A stretch of DNA of 44,993 nt from Acidobacteriota bacterium (lineage in GTDB: Bacteria > Acidobacteriota > Thermoanaerobaculia > Gp7-AA8). The stretch lies in the NCBI GenBank assembly GCA_016184115.1, contig JACPDH010000084.1:1-44993 (forward strand), written 5' to 3'. The translations under genes and the position numbers were made by a program. Shown piece after piece: positions 1 through 10,467 of this stretch. Positions within the stretch are counted from its first letter, which is position 1; every line of letters starts with the position of its first letter. The notes beneath the pieces are model-generated. The model was given only the letters and a program-made list of their open reading frames with translations, searched no databases and had not been told where the DNA came from.

Positions 1-2
1 AA

Positions 3-416
3 GGCCTCACAACGGTCCCGGAGATCGGGAAGCGCTACACCGGCACGGTTCGCCGCGTCGAGGCGTATGGCGCCTTTATCGAGATCATCCCGGGCCAGGA
101 CGGACTGCTTCACGTGTCCGAGCTCGACCACGTTCGCGTCAAGAACGTAACCGACTACGTGAACCTCGGCGATAAGGTCGAGGTCGAAGTCGTTGGCGTC
201 GACCCGGAGAGCGGGAAGATCCGCCTTTCGCGCAAGCCGCTCCTTCCGCCCCCGACGCCTGAGCAGGTTGCGGCTGCTGCAGCAGCGGCCGCCGAGCGCG
301 GCGAACGTGGAGACCGCCCGCATCGCGGCGGCGACCGCGACCGCGGTGGTGATCGCGGCCCTCGCCGTCACAGCGGCGGCGACCGCGGCGGCCGTGGCCC
401 TCGCCACGACGGGTAA
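3..416 (+). CDS. pnp: Polyribonucleotide nucleotidyltransferase, C-terminal end (partial)
   Basis: The reading frame enters from the left edge and gives an S1 RNA-binding domain of the kind that ends PNPase. It opens with VPEIGKRYTGTVRRVEAYGA and continues with a GQDGLLHVSELD strand and a GKIRLSRK end. PNPase degrades RNA phosphorolytically and is a core part of the RNA degradosome. After the S1 domain comes a tail of about 55 residues, with an alanine run and then repeats rich in Arg, Gly and Asp; such RGG-like tails often add RNA affinity. The catalytic RNase PH domains and the KH domain lie outside the window. Another S1 protein with the same tail cannot be fully excluded, but the spacing and motif fit PNPase best. 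Confidence 0.85.
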   Translation, partial: GLTTVPEIGKRYTGTVRRVEAYGAFIEIIPGQDGLLHVSELDHVRVKNVTDYVNLGDKVEVEVVGVDPESGKIRLSRKPLLPPPTPEQVAAAAAAAAERGERGDRPHRGGDRDRGGDRGPRRHSGGDRGGRGPRHDG

Positions 417-436
417 GAAGATCGGTCCATGAGGTT

Positions 437-466
437 CGAACGGCTCCCGGAGACGGGAGCCGTTCG
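437..466 (+). terminator. Strong hairpin terminator after pnp
   Basis: A perfect 13-bp stem (437-449 with 454-466) is closed by a GAGA tetraloop and starts 20 nt after the pnp stop codon. Only a short, weak T-rich stretch (CTTCT) follows, so termination may be partly factor-assisted. Confidence 0.75.
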
Positions 467-474
467 CTTCTAAT

Positions 475-628
475 GAAGGAGAAAGGAGCAAGGAACAAGG
501 AACAAGGAGAAAGGAAACCGAAGCTCGTCGGTGTGGCGGTGCCGGTCGCCGCGTGATGGCCTGGATTGAATCGATCACGCGCGGGAGTCCTTTCTCCTTT
601 CTCCTTGCTCCTTTCTCCTGCCTTCTTC
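475..628. repeat. Inverted pair of heptad arrays (AGGAGAA type)
   Basis: The left arm (475-519) is a purine-rich array with a 7-nt period, units such as AGGAGAA, AGGAGCA and AGGAACA. The right arm (589-628) is the reverse complement of a closely similar array. About 70 nt separate the arms. The right arm ends 16 nt before the phosphohexomutase start codon, so a transcript crossing the region could fold into a long hairpin just upstream of that gene. Similar paired arrays occur near 6.2, 29.4, 39.7 and 42.4 kb. Confidence 0.7.
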
Positions 629-643
629 TACTCTTCGGGCGCA

Positions 644-2047
644 ATGAAAGACACCATCCACTTCGGGACCGATGGCTGGCGTGCGGTGATCGCCGACGGA
701 TTCACGTTTGAGTCGATGCGGCTCGTGACCCGCGCGATCGGTGTTGCGGCCGCGAAGCTCGAACCACCTCCTGGGATCGACCGGGCGACGCTCGCGGTTG
801 GCTTCGACCGGCGCTTCCTCTCGGCCGACTTCGCCGCCGCGGCGGCCGACGAGCTCGCCCGCGCCGGGTTTCGCGTGCTCCTTTCCGATTCGCCGATGCC
901 GTCTCAGGCCGTCTCGTTCACTGCATGGAATCGGAAGATCCTCGGCGGGGTCGTGATCACCGCGAGCCACAACCCGGCGAGCTACAACGGAGTGAAGTTC
1001 AAGGGGTGGTACGGCGGGTCAGCGCTTCCCGAGACTTACGACCTCATCGCGAAGAGCCTCGGCGAAACGCTCGTGCGGCCGGGTGGATCGGTGACGCGTG
1101 AAGATTTTCTGACCGACTATTGCGCCGCGGTCGCTCGTTTCTTCGATCGCGATCTCGTCGCGAGGGCGGGGCTGAGAATCCTGCATGACCCGATCCACGG
1201 AGTTGCGGCGGGACTTCCGGCCCGGATGCTCGGCGAGGGAGCGAAGACGACCGTCACAACGATTCGCGGCGACGTCAATCCGTCATTTGGCGGCGTCAAT
1301 CCCGAGCCGATTCCCGGCAACCTTGCCGCGTCGATGACCGAGATGAAGCGGGGAGGGCATGACTTTGCGATTTGCAACGACGGCGACGCCGACCGCGTCG
1401 GCATCCTCGACGAGCGTGGCGAGTTCGTCTCGCCGCACAAACTGATCTCGCTTCTTGCGCTCGAGCTCGTCCGTACACGCAAGCTCGAAGGCGAGCTGGT
1501 GAAGACCTTTTCGACGACGCGCCTCGTCGAGTCGATCGCGAAGGCGCTCGGTGTGACCCTCCACGAGACGCCGATCGGATTCAAATACGTTGCCGATCTC
1601 ATGCTCGCGCGGAAGATCGTCGTGGGCGGCGAAGAGAGCGGTGGCATCGGCTTCGGAGCCTTCCTGCCGGAGCGCGACGGAATCCTCTCCGGACTTCTCG
1701 TCGCAGAATGTGTCGCCTCGCAGGGCAAACCGCTCTCGAAGATCGTCGATGCGATGGAGGACGAATTCGGACGGCTTCACTACTCGCGTCGCGACGTGAA
1801 GAGCCCGATCGAGGCGAACAAGCGGCTCATCGATCGTGCACTCGCGGGCGACCTCGACCGCGCATTCGGCCTCACCATTGCCGGACGCGAGACGAGAGAC
1901 GGTGTGAAGCTCAACTTCACCGACGGCACCTGGATCCTGTTTCGCAAGTCGGGAACCGAGCCGGTCATACGTATCTATTGCGAGAGCCCGGATGCGGTGC
2001 GCGTCGAGCAGATGCTCGACCGCGCGGTCGACGAGCTGGGTGCGTAG
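644..2047 (+). CDS. Phosphoglucomutase/phosphomannomutase family protein
   Basis: This is an alpha-D-phosphohexomutase of 467 residues that interconverts hexose 1- and 6-phosphates for cell-envelope and polysaccharide precursors. Visible motifs are the N-terminal FGTDGWRAVI, the catalytic phosphoserine loop TASHNP (Ser about 108), the Mg-binding loop DGDADRVG, the sugar-binding GEESGG and the C-terminal phosphate-binding loop RKSGTEP. Length is normal for the family. The frame is open further upstream to a TTG at 566, but that extension covers the heptad repeat arm and does not look like protein; the ATG at 644 directly precedes the conserved start. Whether glucose or mannose is preferred cannot be read from sequence. 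Confidence 0.9.
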   Translation: MKDTIHFGTDGWRAVIADGFTFESMRLVTRAIGVAAAKLEPPPGIDRATLAVGFDRRFLSADFAAAAADELARAGFRVLLSDSPMPSQAVSFTAWNRKILGGVVITASHNPASYNGVKFKGWYGGSALPETYDLIAKSLGETLVRPGGSVTREDFLTDYCAAVARFFDRDLVARAGLRILHDPIHGVAAGLPARMLGEGAKTTVTTIRGDVNPSFGGVNPEPIPGNLAASMTEMKRGGHDFAICNDGDADRVGILDERGEFVSPHKLISLLALELVRTRKLEGELVKTFSTTRLVESIAKALGVTLHETPIGFKYVADLMLARKIVVGGEESGGIGFGAFLPERDGILSGLLVAECVASQGKPLSKIVDAMEDEFGRLHYSRRDVKSPIEANKRLIDRALAGDLDRAFGLTIAGRETRDGVKLNFTDGTWILFRKSGTEPVIRIYCESPDAVRVEQMLDRAVDELGA

Positions 2048-2058
2048 TCGTGTGGAGT

Positions 2059-2081
2059 GCGCAAGCGAAGCTTGCGCTTTT
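2059..2081. terminator. GAA-triloop hairpin between convergent genes
   Basis: An 8-bp stem (2059-2066 with 2070-2077) encloses a GAA triloop and is followed by TTTT. Flanking GTGGA and TCCAC can extend it. It lies between the convergent mutase and alkaline phosphatase genes and could stop transcription from the left. The core GCGAAGC recurs in other intergenic hairpins of this window. Confidence 0.65.
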
Positions 2082-2120
2082 CCACGCGGACACGCAGCTT
2101 CCGCGCTCAACAGGGGGGCG

Positions 2121-3302
2121 TCAGGGATCCATCGACAGGCCGTCCAGCCCCAATGCCGCCGTCAGCAGATCGTGGACCTCGGTGTTGTCGATCTCGCCAT
2201 CAAAACGAGCCGAACCAGGGCCCCAGGCGTAGAGTGGGACGGGCTGGCCGGTGTGTTTGCCCGTGCTCCATCGGACGCCTAACGTACGCTCGGTCTTGCT
2301 TTCGACGAGTTGCATTCCGCCGGTTTCGTGATCGGCGGTTACGACGACGAGCGTGTTGCCGTCGGCCTTTGCGAATTCGAGCGCAACGCGCACCGCCTCG
2401 TCGAGCTCATTCATCCCTCGGATGAGGCGCTCGAGCTGATGGTTGTGCGACGCCGAGTCGGTCTCCTCGCTTTCGACGAGAAGCACGAACCCCTCGGGGT
2501 CGCTCGCGATCGTATCGAGAGCCGCGCGCGTGAGCGCGGGAAGTGGAGGACGGTTCTTCTCGGCGAATAGACCGAAGAGCCTGCCCGAGCTGGAAGCGGA
2601 AAGTGCAGCCGGGTCGAGCGTGGTGGCGTAGCCGGCGGCGCGGAGCGCAGCGGCGAGATCGGCGCCGTCCTTCCGCTCGCCGCCGCGCGACGGAGGAAGG
2701 AACTTCTCTGGATTGCAGCCGAGCAGTACTTCAATCCCACTCGCCGCCTGCTGTTTCGCGATCTCGAGCTCGTCGTCCCGCGATGCGACGTGAGCCGAGA
2801 AGGCGGCCGGGGTTGCATCGGTGATCCGCGCGGTCGTGACGAGACCCGCCGAGAGTCCGCGTGCCCGTGCTCGTTCGAAGAGGGTCGGCAGGCTTGCGCC
2901 CGCCGGGTCGACGGAGACCACTCCGTTCGCGACGCGGACGCCGGTCGCGATTGCCGTCGCCGCTGCGGCGGAGTCGGTCACGAGGCTCGACGACGACTGT
3001 GTCCGCACCAGCGCGGTCGACGGGAGCGCCTGAATCCACAGAATACCGTCAGGACCGCGGAGCGCGAAGCGCGCCGCCGCGAGCTGCGTGAGGCCCATCC
3101 CATCGCCGACGACGAGGATGAGGTTCTTCGCGTGCGGTGTGTCGACTCGCTGGAGGAGTGGCGGGCGTGCCACGGGCGCCCCAATCGTGAGTAGATTGCC
3201 GTGCGTAGGCCCTGCCTGTTGGCGCATCCAGACGATCGCGATGCCGGTCGCGACGATTAAAGCGACGATCGCAGTTGTAACGATGGTCAATCGGCGGCTC
3301 AT
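2121..3302 (-). CDS. Alkaline phosphatase, membrane anchored
   Basis: This 393-residue phosphomonoesterase belongs to the PhoA-type alkaline phosphatase superfamily. A hydrophobic segment at residues 5-26 is a signal anchor, placing the enzyme in the periplasm. Metal and catalytic motifs are all present: GDGMG near residues 66-70, the nucleophile loop VTDSAAAATA (Ser about 111), ESEETDSASHNHQ, TADHETGG and the late His motif KHTGQPVPLYAWG. It should release phosphate from organic esters. It is convergent with the phosphohexomutase and separated from it by a hairpin. I saw no clear Pho box in the short upstream region shared with the HNH-like gene. Confidence 0.93.
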   Translation of the reverse strand: MSRRLTIVTTAIVALIVATGIAIVWMRQQAGPTHGNLLTIGAPVARPPLLQRVDTPHAKNLILVVGDGMGLTQLAAARFALRGPDGILWIQALPSTALVRTQSSSSLVTDSAAAATAIATGVRVANGVVSVDPAGASLPTLFERARARGLSAGLVTTARITDATPAAFSAHVASRDDELEIAKQQAASGIEVLLGCNPEKFLPPSRGGERKDGADLAAALRAAGYATTLDPAALSASSSGRLFGLFAEKNRPPLPALTRAALDTIASDPEGFVLLVESEETDSASHNHQLERLIRGMNELDEAVRVALEFAKADGNTLVVVTADHETGGMQLVESKTERTLGVRWSTGKHTGQPVPLYAWGPGSARFDGEIDNTEVHDLLTAALGLDGLSMDP

Positions 3303-3462
3303 GGCGGTGAAAGTCTACCGCACCGGATGCGGATATCCCGTCTGGCGATGCGCGTTGCATCGCGATCTTCGATCGCGAGCGCAGCGGACGTGCGCCGATC
3401 GGCCGGCGTCCCCTGGGCGGGGCATCGTGAACAGCGCCACGCTGGAGATACACTTTGCGCAG

Positions 3463-4371
3463 ATGAAAGGCTTTGTCGCGAACACCGATCCCGAGTGGTT
3501 CGAGAGGCTGCGCAGCGGTCCTCCTCGCGACGAGGCGTGCTTTTGGCGCGCCGGAGGTGAGGCGTTTCGCGCTCTCAAGGCGGGTGAACCATTTTTCTTC
3601 AAGCTCAAGGCGCCTTACAACGCGGTCGCCGGCTTCGCTCGCTTTGCGCACTACACGCAAGTTCCCTGCTCGGCGGCATGGTCGTTCTTCGGCGATGCGT
3701 CGGGAGTGTCGTCGCGCGCCGAGATGCTCGAGCGGCTACTCCGGCTTCGGTCGCGGTCGGGGATACGCGACGGTGAGCGAGCCGATCATCCGGTGGGTTG
3801 CATCCTGCTCGGCGAGCCTCTCTTTTTCGACGAGCGCGACTGGATCGCGATGCCGGCAGACTTCGTGCCGCGCGTCGGGCAGGGTAAGAGCTATCGCGTC
3901 GAGCAGGGAGAAGGACGCGAGCTCTTCGATGCATGCCTCTCGCGGGCGCGGGCGATATGGCGCGACTCCGCCGGCGTTGCACCAGGATACGAGGCGCTCG
4001 TTGCGAGCCCGCGGATGGGGCCGCTCAGTTTCAGTGCGGCGGTGCTCGACGCGTACGACCGCCGCTGCGCGGTGACCGGCGAATCGATCGTCACTGCGCT
4101 CGCCGCAGCGCGGATACGAGTCCTGCCCGACCTTCCCGGCTATTCGGTGCCGAATGGCCTGCTGCTTCGCGCCGATCTCGCGCGCCTCTTCGAGGGAGGC
4201 TACCTGACTGTCACGACGAAGCACTTTCTTCGCGTTGCTCCGTCGCTCGCACGTTCGAGCCACGCGTACGCGGTACTCGACGGCGTCCCTGTCCGGTTCC
4301 CGCGCAGGAGCAAACACAGCCCCCTCGTCGAGGCGCTCTGGTGGCACGAGGAAACGAGGTTTCTGGGGTGA
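3463..4371 (+). CDS. HNH_2-family endonuclease-like protein with degenerate active site
   Basis: The 302-residue protein starts MKGFVANTD, the usual opening of a family annotated as putative HNH restriction endonucleases, and ends with a region aligning to the HNH_2 domain (RRCAVTGE, then SVPNGLLLRADLARLF and GYLTV). In the family as I know it, the core reads roughly AAHIKP and then D(I/L)HRLFD. Here the first His is replaced (AARIRV) and the second is replaced by Ala (DLARLF). The fold may remain but nuclease activity seems unlikely. The ATG at 3463 is chosen because it matches the family start; an in-frame GTG lies at 3427. No methyltransferase partner is nearby. Confidence 0.75.
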   Translation: MKGFVANTDPEWFERLRSGPPRDEACFWRAGGEAFRALKAGEPFFFKLKAPYNAVAGFARFAHYTQVPCSAAWSFFGDASGVSSRAEMLERLLRLRSRSGIRDGERADHPVGCILLGEPLFFDERDWIAMPADFVPRVGQGKSYRVEQGEGRELFDACLSRARAIWRDSAGVAPGYEALVASPRMGPLSFSAAVLDAYDRRCAVTGESIVTALAAARIRVLPDLPGYSVPNGLLLRADLARLFEGGYLTVTTKHFLRVAPSLARSSHAYAVLDGVPVRFPRRSKHSPLVEALWWHEETRFLG

Positions 4372-4394
4372 CTCGCTGCGGGGGCCGAGGGACG

Positions 4395-4538
4395 AAAAGC
4401 CGGGCGCGGGCCCGGGCGCGTTCACGTTCACGGGAGCGGCATTGGTTTCGTAAGTTAGGCCAGATCCTTCGATTTGCAGCGCGCCTGGTATTGATCAGCC
4501 CGTGAACGCGCCCGAGCCCGCGCCCGCGCCCGGTTTTT
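4395..4538. repeat. Long GC-rich inverted repeat with hexad arms
   Basis: The left arm (4395-4426) and right arm (4501-4538) are near reverse complements, built from 6-nt units such as GCGCCC and TTCACG and separated by 74 nt. The outer ends are A-rich on the left and TTTTT on the right, so it could act as a bidirectional terminator for the HNH-like gene. The loop contains one GTTAGGC motif. The two arms fill most of the gap before the next gene. Confidence 0.7.
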
Positions 4539-4600
4539 GACGTTCGCGCCGGCACTCGGCTCTTGACACGTCACCCCATCCATCCGATAAGAACCTCATC

Positions 4601-5320
4601 ATGCCTTCCGACTCCTCCCGCTTCTATTTCCGCCAGCTCCTCGCCGGACGCGAGTTTGCGCAGGGCGACCCTGTCGCCGGACAGATGCGTAATTTCGCCT
4701 ACCTGATTGGCGACCGCGAGGCGAAGAAGTGTCTCGTCGTCGATCCCGCCTGGGACGTACCCGGGCTCTTCGACGTGGCCCGCGCCGACGGGATGGAGAT
4801 CGTTGGCGCGCTTGCGACGCACTATCACCCTGACCATATCGGCGGCGAGCTCTTCGGATTCACCGTGCCTGGGCTCGCTTCGGTACAGGAGGCGAAGGGC
4901 GTAAAAGTCCACTGTAATCGAAACGAGGCAGCTGGCATCCGCCAGGTGACCGGACTCTCGGAAAGCGACCTCGAGACGCATGACGGAGGAGACTACGTCG
5001 AGGTTGGCGCCGTGCGTGTTCAACTCCTTCACACGCCCGGGCACACGCCGGGGAGCCAGTGCTTTCTCGTCGACGGGCGGCTCGTCGCCGGTGACACGCT
5101 CTTCGTCGAAGGCTGCGGCCGGGTCGACCTTCCCGGTGGCGACGCCGAGGAGATGTACCGCACGCTCACGCAGCGGCTGGCGACCCTGCCGGCCGATACG
5201 ATTCTCTTTCCCGGCCACGACTACGGCCCCGTTCCGTCACGCACACTCGGGGAAGAACGGGCCGAGAGTTACTACCTCCAGCCGCGCAGCATCGAGGATT
5301 GGATGCGGATGATGGGGTAG
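4601..5320 (+). CDS. MBL-fold hydrolase, glyoxalase II-like
   Basis: This 239-residue metallo-beta-lactamase-fold enzyme carries the full metal-binding set: THYHPDH (His74, His76, Asp78, His79), LHTPGHTPGS, AGDTLF and FPGHDYG. It resembles hydroxyacylglutathione hydrolases and persulfide dioxygenase-like proteins, which hydrolyse thioesters or handle low-molecular-weight thiols. No signal peptide is present, so it is cytosolic. Which thiol substrate it uses is not determined by the sequence. The start ATG has only a weak ribosome-binding site. Confidence 0.88.
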   Translation: MPSDSSRFYFRQLLAGREFAQGDPVAGQMRNFAYLIGDREAKKCLVVDPAWDVPGLFDVARADGMEIVGALATHYHPDHIGGELFGFTVPGLASVQEAKGVKVHCNRNEAAGIRQVTGLSESDLETHDGGDYVEVGAVRVQLLHTPGHTPGSQCFLVDGRLVAGDTLFVEGCGRVDLPGGDAEEMYRTLTQRLATLPADTILFPGHDYGPVPSRTLGEERAESYYLQPRSIEDWMRMMG

Positions 5321-5349
5321 CGCGGAACGCGTTCCGCGTTTCGCGTTTG
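5321..5349. repeat. Perfect palindrome with heptad tail (CGCGTTT type)
   Basis: An 18-bp perfect palindrome (5321-5338) begins directly after the stop codon of the hydrolase and runs into CGCGTTT heptads. The same GAACGCG/AAACGCG units form an array near 37.8 kb. It may terminate transcription. Confidence 0.6.
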
Positions 5350-5371
5350 GTGCCGTATCATCCCCCCGCGC

Positions 5372-6115
5372 ATGAAACTCCGTATCGTTCTCGTCGAGCC
5401 GCATGAAGCTGGCAACGTCGGTGCCGTCGCCCGCGTCATGAAGAACTTCGGCTTTGACGATCTCTGGATCGTTGGAACGCGCGGTCAGCGCGTCGATCAG
5501 ATATCGGAGTGGTGGGCGAGCGGCGCGTCGAGCCTCGTACACGGCGCGAAGCGAGTCGAGAAGCTGGAGGACGCGCTCGCCGATTGTCATCTAAGCATTG
5601 CGACGACGGCGGTTCGCGCGCGGCAAGTGTTCGAGCAGCTGACGCCTCCGACCGTCGCAGAACTCGCGGCGACCTTCGAATCTGATCAGCAACTCGCAAT
5701 CGTCTTCGGTCGCGAGGAGTGGGGCCTGCGGAATGAGGAGATCGCACTCTGTATGCGTACCGCCTCCGTACCGACCTCACCCGAGTTCCCGACAATGAAC
5801 CTCGCGATGACCGTCGGCGTCTTTTGCTACGAGATGTCGAAGGAACGGCGAGGAGTTGTGAACGAGAGCGAGCCGGCGCCCGGCGAGCTCCTTCAGCGGC
5901 TCCACGAACGAGCCAAAGAGTTCCTTCTCGAGATCGGTTTCCTTCATCAGACGAACCCCGACCGGATGTTCAACGAGCTTCGCGCCCTTGCGGGTCGGGC
6001 GCTCTTGTCGAAACGCGAGGCTTCGCTCCTTCTCGCTCTCCTCGGTCAGGTGAACTGGCGGATCAGGAAGGCGGAGGGATCGGGCGAGGGGCGGGAGGCG
6101 AAGGGCGAAGAGTAG
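5372..6115 (+). CDS. trmJ: tRNA (cytidine/uridine-2'-O-)-methyltransferase TrmJ-like
   Basis: This 247-residue SPOUT-class methyltransferase is expected to 2'-O-methylate the ribose at tRNA position 32. The knotted fold signatures are present in order: VLVEPHEAGNVGAVARVMKN at the start, IVFGREEWGLRNEEI in the middle, and the SAM-binding knot FPTMNLAMTVGVFCYE. A C-terminal helical extension of about 80 residues follows, as in TrmJ rather than TrmH or RlmB. The gene starts 51 nt after the preceding hydrolase and may share its transcript. The family assignment is firm; exact site specificity is inferred. Confidence 0.88.
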   Translation: MKLRIVLVEPHEAGNVGAVARVMKNFGFDDLWIVGTRGQRVDQISEWWASGASSLVHGAKRVEKLEDALADCHLSIATTAVRARQVFEQLTPPTVAELAATFESDQQLAIVFGREEWGLRNEEIALCMRTASVPTSPEFPTMNLAMTVGVFCYEMSKERRGVVNESEPAPGELLQRLHERAKEFLLEIGFLHQTNPDRMFNELRALAGRALLSKREASLLLALLGQVNWRIRKAEGSGEGREAKGEE

Positions 6116-6116
6116 G

Positions 6117-8320
<2,204 letters not shown>

Positions 8321-8544
8321 ATGGCAGCTTCCGGGCGGTAGCGATCGCCGTTTCTCCTGTTTCACTGGTCATTTCCACCGGCGAGACGCGGAAAGCCTCG
8401 TTACAGGTCACGGCCTGCTTTCCCCTGCCACGGAACCGCAACGGATGATGGCGCGTCCAACGGGCACGAATGAACGACCTCCGGGCCGTGTTGCGGCGAC
8501 TGCGCGGCCATGTTCCTCGGGCCGCGAATGCTAGGATGCCCTTG

Positions 8545-10467
8545 ATGAAACGACTGACTCTCATTGCGATGCTCACGCTGGCATGCCTTTCGGTCGCGGC
8601 GGCCGGAACCCCTGCCGTTGCGCCGGCCGACACGCCTGCCGACATGTACACCTTCATGGAGGCCAGGCTCGCCGCGGAAGACGGCGAGTACAGCCGTGCG
8701 CTCGAGCTGATCGACACGCTCATCGAGAAGAAGCCGAAGGATCCGGTTCTCCGCTACGAGCGTGCCGACATCCTGGCGGCTGCGGCGAAGCTGGAGAAGG
8801 CGATCACGGAGCTTCGCGAGGTCGTGAAGTTGAATCCGAAGTTCTACGAGGCGGAGCGACTTCTCGGCCGCCTGATGGTCGACACCTCGGAAGGCGATCC
8901 GAAGAAGGTCGACGCTGCCCTTGTTCACCTCGACTCGGCGTACCGGCTCAATCCAGGCGATCTCAGCACGGGACTTGCGATCGTGCAGATCCACCTCGCA
9001 GCGGGTCGTGCGAAGGAAGCTGAGGCGATGCTCGGGGAGCTCGCCGAGGCATCGCCCGACAATCGCACGATCAACTACCAGTATTCGCAGATGCTCGTGA
9101 AGGAAGGGCGCCTCGTGGAGGCGAAGCCGTACCTCGAGCGAGTCGTCGCGGCTGATCCGTTGTTCGGACCGGCGCTGTTCCAGCTCATCGATCTCTACCA
9201 GAAGGATGGCGAGTGGATTCGTGCCGCGGAGGCTCTCGATCCGCTGGTCGCCGAAGATCAGCGCAACATCGACCTTCGTCGCCGGCAGGCCTATTTCTAT
9301 CTCGAGGGAGGGCGTCCCGAGGTAGCGGCCGGCCTCCTCGAAGAGCTGATCGCACTCGTTCCCCGCGACGAGCGCACGCGCTATCTCTACGGAGAAGCGT
9401 TGAGCGCGATGGGGAAGTTCGAGAAGGCGAACGAGCAGTACAGGACGCTCCTGCTTCAAGGCAAGCCTAACGACCCGGAACTTCTGCTGAGTCTCGGGAG
9501 CAACCAGATGGCCCTCGGCGAGCTCGCCGACGCGGCGAAGACCTTCGAAGCTCTCGCCGCCGTTCCCGGCATTTCGAGCCAGGGACGGACGATCGCGAAG
9601 ACGCAGCTCGCTGCCATCGACCATCGGAACGGGAAGTACGAAGATGCGCTCGCTAGGGCGCGCAAAGTTCTCGACGAGGCCGACCCGCCGAACTACCAGG
9701 CGGTCGCGATCGTGCTCGACGTGCTTCGAAGACAGGAAAAGCTCGACGACGCGCTCTCCTTTCTCGAAGGTCTGACGACACGCTTCCCCGACGACCAGGT
9801 GCTCGAAGTTCGACAGCTCGAGTACTTTGTTCGCGCGGGTCGAACCGACGAGGCGGCGAAACGCGTCAAAGAGCTCGAAGCGGCCGGGCCGCGCGGCGCA
9901 CTGAGCGCCTCCCAGGCGTATGCGGCAGCCGAGGATTTCAAAGGGGCGATTGCGATTCTCGAAGCGCAGCGGAAGGTGACCCCCGAAGACCTCGATATCG
10001 TGTTCCAGCTCGGTGCGTCGTATGAGCGGAGCGGAGAGATCGAGAAGTCAGAGGCGAGCTTCCTCGAGATTCTCGAAAAGAAGCCCGAGCACTCACCCAC
10101 GCTCAACTACCTCGGCTACATGTGGGCCGATCGAAATGTGCATCTCGACCGCGCTGAGACGATGCTCGTGAAGGCAGTGTCGCTACAACCTCGGAACGGC
10201 GCGTACGTCGATTCGCTCGGATGGGCTTACTACCGGCTCGGCAAGCTCGACCTAGCGCGCAAGTACCTCGAGGATGCCGCGACGCTCGTGCCGCGCGATG
10301 CAACGATTCGCCACCATCTCGGTGATGTCTACGCCAGACTCGGACTCAATGAGAAGGCGCTGTCGGAATACCACCTCGCCCGCGACCTCGAGCCGGAGAC
10401 CGACGCGGAGAAGAAGGCGATTGCGGAGAAGATTGCCCTGTTCGAGGGGAAGACGTCGCGCAAGTGA
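8545..10467 (+). CDS. Secreted TPR-repeat protein
   Basis: After a Sec signal peptide (MKRLTLIAMLTLACLSVAAA) the 640-residue protein consists of tandem tetratricopeptide repeats covering almost its whole length; clear units occur in the first third and near the C-terminus (for example LGWAYYRLGKLDLARKYLE). TPR scaffolds mediate protein-protein contacts, here in the periplasm. The gene overlaps the following lolB-like gene by 4 bp (GTGA). A TPR protein followed by lolB and ispE is also the order in several Proteobacteria, which points to a role in envelope assembly. The ATG at 8545 is preferred over an upstream frame opening at 8470 because it starts the signal peptide and has AGGAT upstream. 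Confidence 0.85.
   Translation: MKRLTLIAMLTLACLSVAAAGTPAVAPADTPADMYTFMEARLAAEDGEYSRALELIDTLIEKKPKDPVLRYERADILAAAAKLEKAITELREVVKLNPKFYEAERLLGRLMVDTSEGDPKKVDAALVHLDSAYRLNPGDLSTGLAIVQIHLAAGRAKEAEAMLGELAEASPDNRTINYQYSQMLVKEGRLVEAKPYLERVVAADPLFGPALFQLIDLYQKDGEWIRAAEALDPLVAEDQRNIDLRRRQAYFYLEGGRPEVAAGLLEELIALVPRDERTRYLYGEALSAMGKFEKANEQYRTLLLQGKPNDPELLLSLGSNQMALGELADAAKTFEALAAVPGISSQGRTIAKTQLAAIDHRNGKYEDALARARKVLDEADPPNYQAVAIVLDVLRRQEKLDDALSFLEGLTTRFPDDQVLEVRQLEYFVRAGRTDEAAKRVKELEAAGPRGALSASQAYAAAEDFKGAIAILEAQRKVTPEDLDIVFQLGASYERSGEIEKSEASFLEILEKKPEHSPTLNYLGYMWADRNVHLDRAETMLVKAVSLQPRNGAYVDSLGWAYYRLGKLDLARKYLEDAATLVPRDATIRHHLGDVYARLGLNEKALSEYHLARDLEPETDAEKKAIAEKIALFEGKTSRK

Noticed and set aside
566-643. 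N-terminal extension of the phosphohexomutase from a TTG
   Set aside because: It reads through the inverted heptad array and gives a low-complexity Ser/Phe/Leu peptide; the conserved protein begins at the ATG at 644.
1372-2232. Long Arg-rich frames overlapping the mutase and several other genes on both strands
   Set aside because: They are the antisense or shifted shadows that GC-rich coding sequence produces; composition is Arg/Ala/Ser-biased and no motifs are present.
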